Assembly (NCBI RefSeq): GCF_027941775.1
Contig: NZ_CP115917.1
Coordinates: 405,001-469,000 of the forward strand
From: Tenacibaculum pacificus
GTDB taxonomy: Bacteria > Bacteroidota > Bacteroidia > Flavobacteriales > Flavobacteriaceae
Reading direction: 5' to 3'
Length of the DNA stretch: 64,000 nucleotides
The position numbers and the translations under genes were made by a program. Position 1 is the stretch's first letter; each line of letters opens with the position of its first letter. Positions 61,718 to 64,000 of this stretch are shown one piece after another. The notes under the pieces are model-generated. The model had not been told where the DNA came from. It saw nothing but the letters and a program-made list of their open reading frames with translations, and did no database searches.

Positions 61718-63262
61718 TTAATTTACTTCTGAATTAGTTTGAATTTCTGTTAAAGGTACTGGTAAATAAGAATGTTGTGAAGCATTAAAACCTGTTCTTC
61801 CTGCATCTTGCATTGCTTTATCTAACATTCCCCATCTTCTTAAATCAAAGAAACGTACAGATTCTAATGTTAACTCCATAGTTCTTTCATGGATAATCTG
61901 TGTTTTTACAGCATCTTTAGATGTTATTGTTATTGCAGGCATATTTCCATGTATAGCTCTTACCTTGTTTATATGAGTTATTGCTTCAGTTGTAGCTCCA
62001 GTTTCATTTAAAGCTTCAGCATACATTAATAATACATCAGCATAACGCATTAATACTACATTTAAACCTATATAAGAATTATCATAGACATAATTTGGTA
62101 ACCATTTTCTAAAATAAGCATGATTTTCATAAGTATCATTATACTGCCAATCCATTAATTGATCCCAAGTATATCCTTGCATTTCATTGGTGTTTGTATC
62201 ATTAAAGAAAGGATCTCTAAAATATACTGAACCATATAACCTACTATCATAACGTCCTGTTGTAGCAATCATTCCTTCTGCTTTCATTTCAGTAACAATA
62301 GCAGGGCTTGCTTCAATACCTCCCCAGCCACCTAAAGACCAATCACCTACAAAAGCATGTAATCTTGTAGCATTCCAAGAATTGTCATCACCACTTTTAA
62401 ATTGTAATTCAAAAATAGATTCTTGATTATTTTCATTTTCACCATTAAACAAGCTTAAAAAGTTTGGCTCTAAATTATATGAACCAGCATTTCCATTAAC
62501 AATTTTTTTGAATGCAGCTGCTGCATTTTCATAATCACTAGCATCTGAAGATGTTGCGTCACCAGCTTTATACATGTAGGCTTTTCCTAAATAAGCTAAA
62601 GCAGCTCCTTTAGTAGCTCTTCCTGCTTGTGTATCTCCAACAAGACTTAGCATTGCTTCAGCATCTTGAAAATCTTTAATAACAACTCCCCAAGCTTCTT
62701 TCCTTGTTGCTAATGCTTTATTTAATGTTTCCGTATTAATCATTTCTGTTCTTAATACTATTTTTTCAAATAATGTTAATAATTTAAAATGATAATACCC
62801 TCTTAAAAAAGTTGCTTCACCAATAATTTGTTTTTTTTCTTTTACTGAAATTTGTTCAGCAGTCATTTCATTAACTTTTGTAATTACTTGATTAGAAAAG
62901 TTTAAACCTTTATAATTAGTTTTCCAAAGTACATTTAAAAATGTATGTCCGTTGGTATAATTAAAATTAAAAATAGATAACCAATGTCCGTAATTAATAG
63001 CATCTGGACCTGGTAAAGCATAATCTGACCTAAAATACTCTACAACAGGTCTTCCTTCTTGCCATCCATCCCAAAAGTTACTTCTAGCTTCTAGTTCTGA
63101 GTAAGCAGCAGTTAATCCTGATTGTGCATCTTCTGCATTTCTCCAAAATGAATCTGAAGTTAATTGATCTGGTGATACTTGCTGAATAAAAGCATCATCA
63201 TCACAGGCTATTATTGTAACTGTAAAAACAGTAGCTATAATTATTTTATATATGTTTTTCAT
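61718..63262 (-). CDS. SusD/RagB-family nutrient-binding outer membrane lipoprotein
   Basis: The 514-aa protein has a lipoprotein signal with Cys20 (IIACDDD), the N-terminal SusD TPR part (FLRGYYHFKLLTLF near residue 148, ALAYLGKAYMYKAG near 223) and the C-terminal part with RYADVLLMYAEALNE and LRRWGMLDKA. It captures a ligand at the cell surface for the SusC partner, which starts 11 bp upstream on the same strand. The substrate is not evident; its position near the hydroxyproline genes suggests peptides or proteins, but this is weak. Confidence 0.92.
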   Translation of the reverse strand: MKNIYKIIIATVFTVTIIACDDDAFIQQVSPDQLTSDSFWRNAEDAQSGLTAAYSELEARSNFWDGWQEGRPVVEYFRSDYALPGPDAINYGHWLSIFNFNYTNGHTFLNVLWKTNYKGLNFSNQVITKVNEMTAEQISVKEKKQIIGEATFLRGYYHFKLLTLFEKIVLRTEMINTETLNKALATRKEAWGVVIKDFQDAEAMLSLVGDTQAGRATKGAALAYLGKAYMYKAGDATSSDASDYENAAAAFKKIVNGNAGSYNLEPNFLSLFNGENENNQESIFELQFKSGDDNSWNATRLHAFVGDWSLGGWGGIEASPAIVTEMKAEGMIATTGRYDSRLYGSVYFRDPFFNDTNTNEMQGYTWDQLMDWQYNDTYENHAYFRKWLPNYVYDNSYIGLNVVLMRYADVLLMYAEALNETGATTEAITHINKVRAIHGNMPAITITSKDAVKTQIIHERTMELTLESVRFFDLRRWGMLDKAMQDAGRTGFNASQHSYLPVPLTEIQTNSEVN

Positions 63263-63273
63263 TGTTTAATTTT

Positions 63274-64000
63274 TTAAAATTTAAATTGGACACCTAAAAT
63301 AAATGATTTATACTTTGGATATAAAGACCTATCAATACCTTTAGATAAAGTAGATCCTCCTACTTCAGGATCTAAACCACTATAATCTGTAATTGTAAAT
63401 AAATTTTGCCCTGTAACATATAATCTTAACTTATCAATTTGTAAGTTATTTAATACTTTTTTAGGTAAGCTATATCCTAATTGAATTGTTTTAACTCTTA
63501 AATATGCACCATTTTCAAGAAAACGTGTTGATGCTCTATTGTTTTGATTAGGGTCTCCTAAAACAGCTCTAGGAACTGAAGTATTTGTATTTGTAGGTGT
63601 CCAAGAATTTAAAGCTTCTGTTTCAAAGTTTCTTCCTGCATCTAAACCTAGAGATTCAAAACGGTTTCCATTGTATATTTTATTTCCACCAACTCCTTGA
63701 AAGAAAATATTAAAATCAATTCCTTTATAATCGGCAGATAAATTTAAACTATATTCAAACTTAGGAATTGCTGTACCTTTATATACTTCATCCTTACTAT
63801 CAATAATACCATCATTATTCTGGTCAATAAAACGAATATCTCCTGGTTTAGCAAATTTTTGCATAGCATTATCTGCTCCATGAAGAGCAATACTATTTGC
63901 GTTATGCTTATCAATTTCTGCTTGATTTTGAAAAATACCATCAGCTACAGGTAAAAAGTAAGCTCCAGGTTCATAACCTATTTTAGTTTGGTTTACAAAA
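63274..64000 (-). CDS. SusC/RagA-family TonB-linked outer membrane protein, C-terminal part (partial)
   Basis: The reverse strand is open from the window edge to 63274, about 242 codons of the C-terminal beta-barrel. It has the SusC-type stretch GDIRFIDQNNDGIIDSKDE, then FNIFFQGVGGNKIYNG and LYVTGQNLFTITDYSGLDPEVG, and ends GVQFKF with the terminal aromatic residue needed for barrel insertion. The N-terminal signal, plug and first strands lie outside the window. It pairs with the downstream susD. Confidence 0.93.
   Translation of the reverse strand, partial: FVNQTKIGYEPGAYFLPVADGIFQNQAEIDKHNANSIALHGADNAMQKFAKPGDIRFIDQNNDGIIDSKDEVYKGTAIPKFEYSLNLSADYKGIDFNIFFQGVGGNKIYNGNRFESLGLDAGRNFETEALNSWTPTNTNTSVPRAVLGDPNQNNRASTRFLENGAYLRVKTIQLGYSLPKKVLNNLQIDKLRLYVTGQNLFTITDYSGLDPEVGGSTLSKGIDRSLYPKYKSFILGVQFKF

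Overview
The window looks like a chromosomal piece of a marine Flavobacteriaceae member (Bacteroidetes; Tenacibaculum/Polaribacter-like by gene families, but the genus is not proven). Supporting signs are very low GC, Bacteroidetes-type -7 promoter elements (TAnnTTTG), frequent TTG starts, a SusC/SusD pair, a FecI/FecR/TonB-receptor set, and flavobacterial families such as GSCFA, Lacal_2735 and DUF4249.

Layout. 1-6966: housekeeping genes (partial methyltransferase, map, gpmI, an M48 protease), a pterin-dependent aromatic amino acid hydroxylase with a rhodanese, and a GSCFA protein. 7046-21196: a MerR/B12-binding regulator of the CarH/LitR photoreceptor type, then one uninterrupted 18-gene operon. 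It makes a carotenoid (crtI, crtB, crtZ, lycopene cyclase), carries TspO, a TetR-like regulator, an ABC1 kinase, a flavin reductase, two SDRs, TIGR03643, PTPS, folE, CIA30, glutathione peroxidase and SRPBCC, and ends in a DNA photolyase and a terminator. 21328-32871: alaS and an M23-MerR-LemA-TPM-TPM set, separated by a FecI-FecR-TonB receptor-DUF4249 cassette that is flanked by a 49-bp direct repeat. 32950-49350: a PhoD phosphatase, a metallophosphatase/outer-membrane-barrel protein, SelO, msrA/msrB, an HD-Pycsar effector protein, a GAF protein, der and era. 49441-55315: a 5.7-kb stretch between two 159-bp direct repeats that each carry an initiator tRNA gene. It holds a second folE, a second GPx and a second, divergent photolyase-family gene with DUF2256, DUF2452 and Lacal_2735 partners. 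55394-64000: a third identical initiator tRNA, two DsbD-type genes, an S37-type peptidase, a trans-3-hydroxy-L-proline to proline pathway and a SusD/SusC pair running off the edge.

Main result. The same dyad, TTGTTTA-N18-TAAACAA (arm-to-arm offset exactly 25 bp, at most one mismatch), lies at four promoters: the B12-MerR gene, the crtI operon, the second folE and the photolyase-related gene cluster. This points to one regulator controlling a light regulon that is split between the main operon and the tRNA-flanked satellite. The operator assignment is inference from sequence and has not been tested.

Quality note. Four genes (SDR 14623, SelO, HD-Pycsar, photolyase-related) are each broken by one extra A in the same context (TTCATG read as TTCAATG). 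Removing that base restores all four. A shared sequence error or a mutation hotspot is more likely than four independent pseudogenes.

Other recurring elements are an 87-94 bp structured intergenic repeat in four copies, all in the same orientation, and several strong hairpin terminators. I saw no CRISPR array, insertion sequence, transposase, integrase or rRNA gene.
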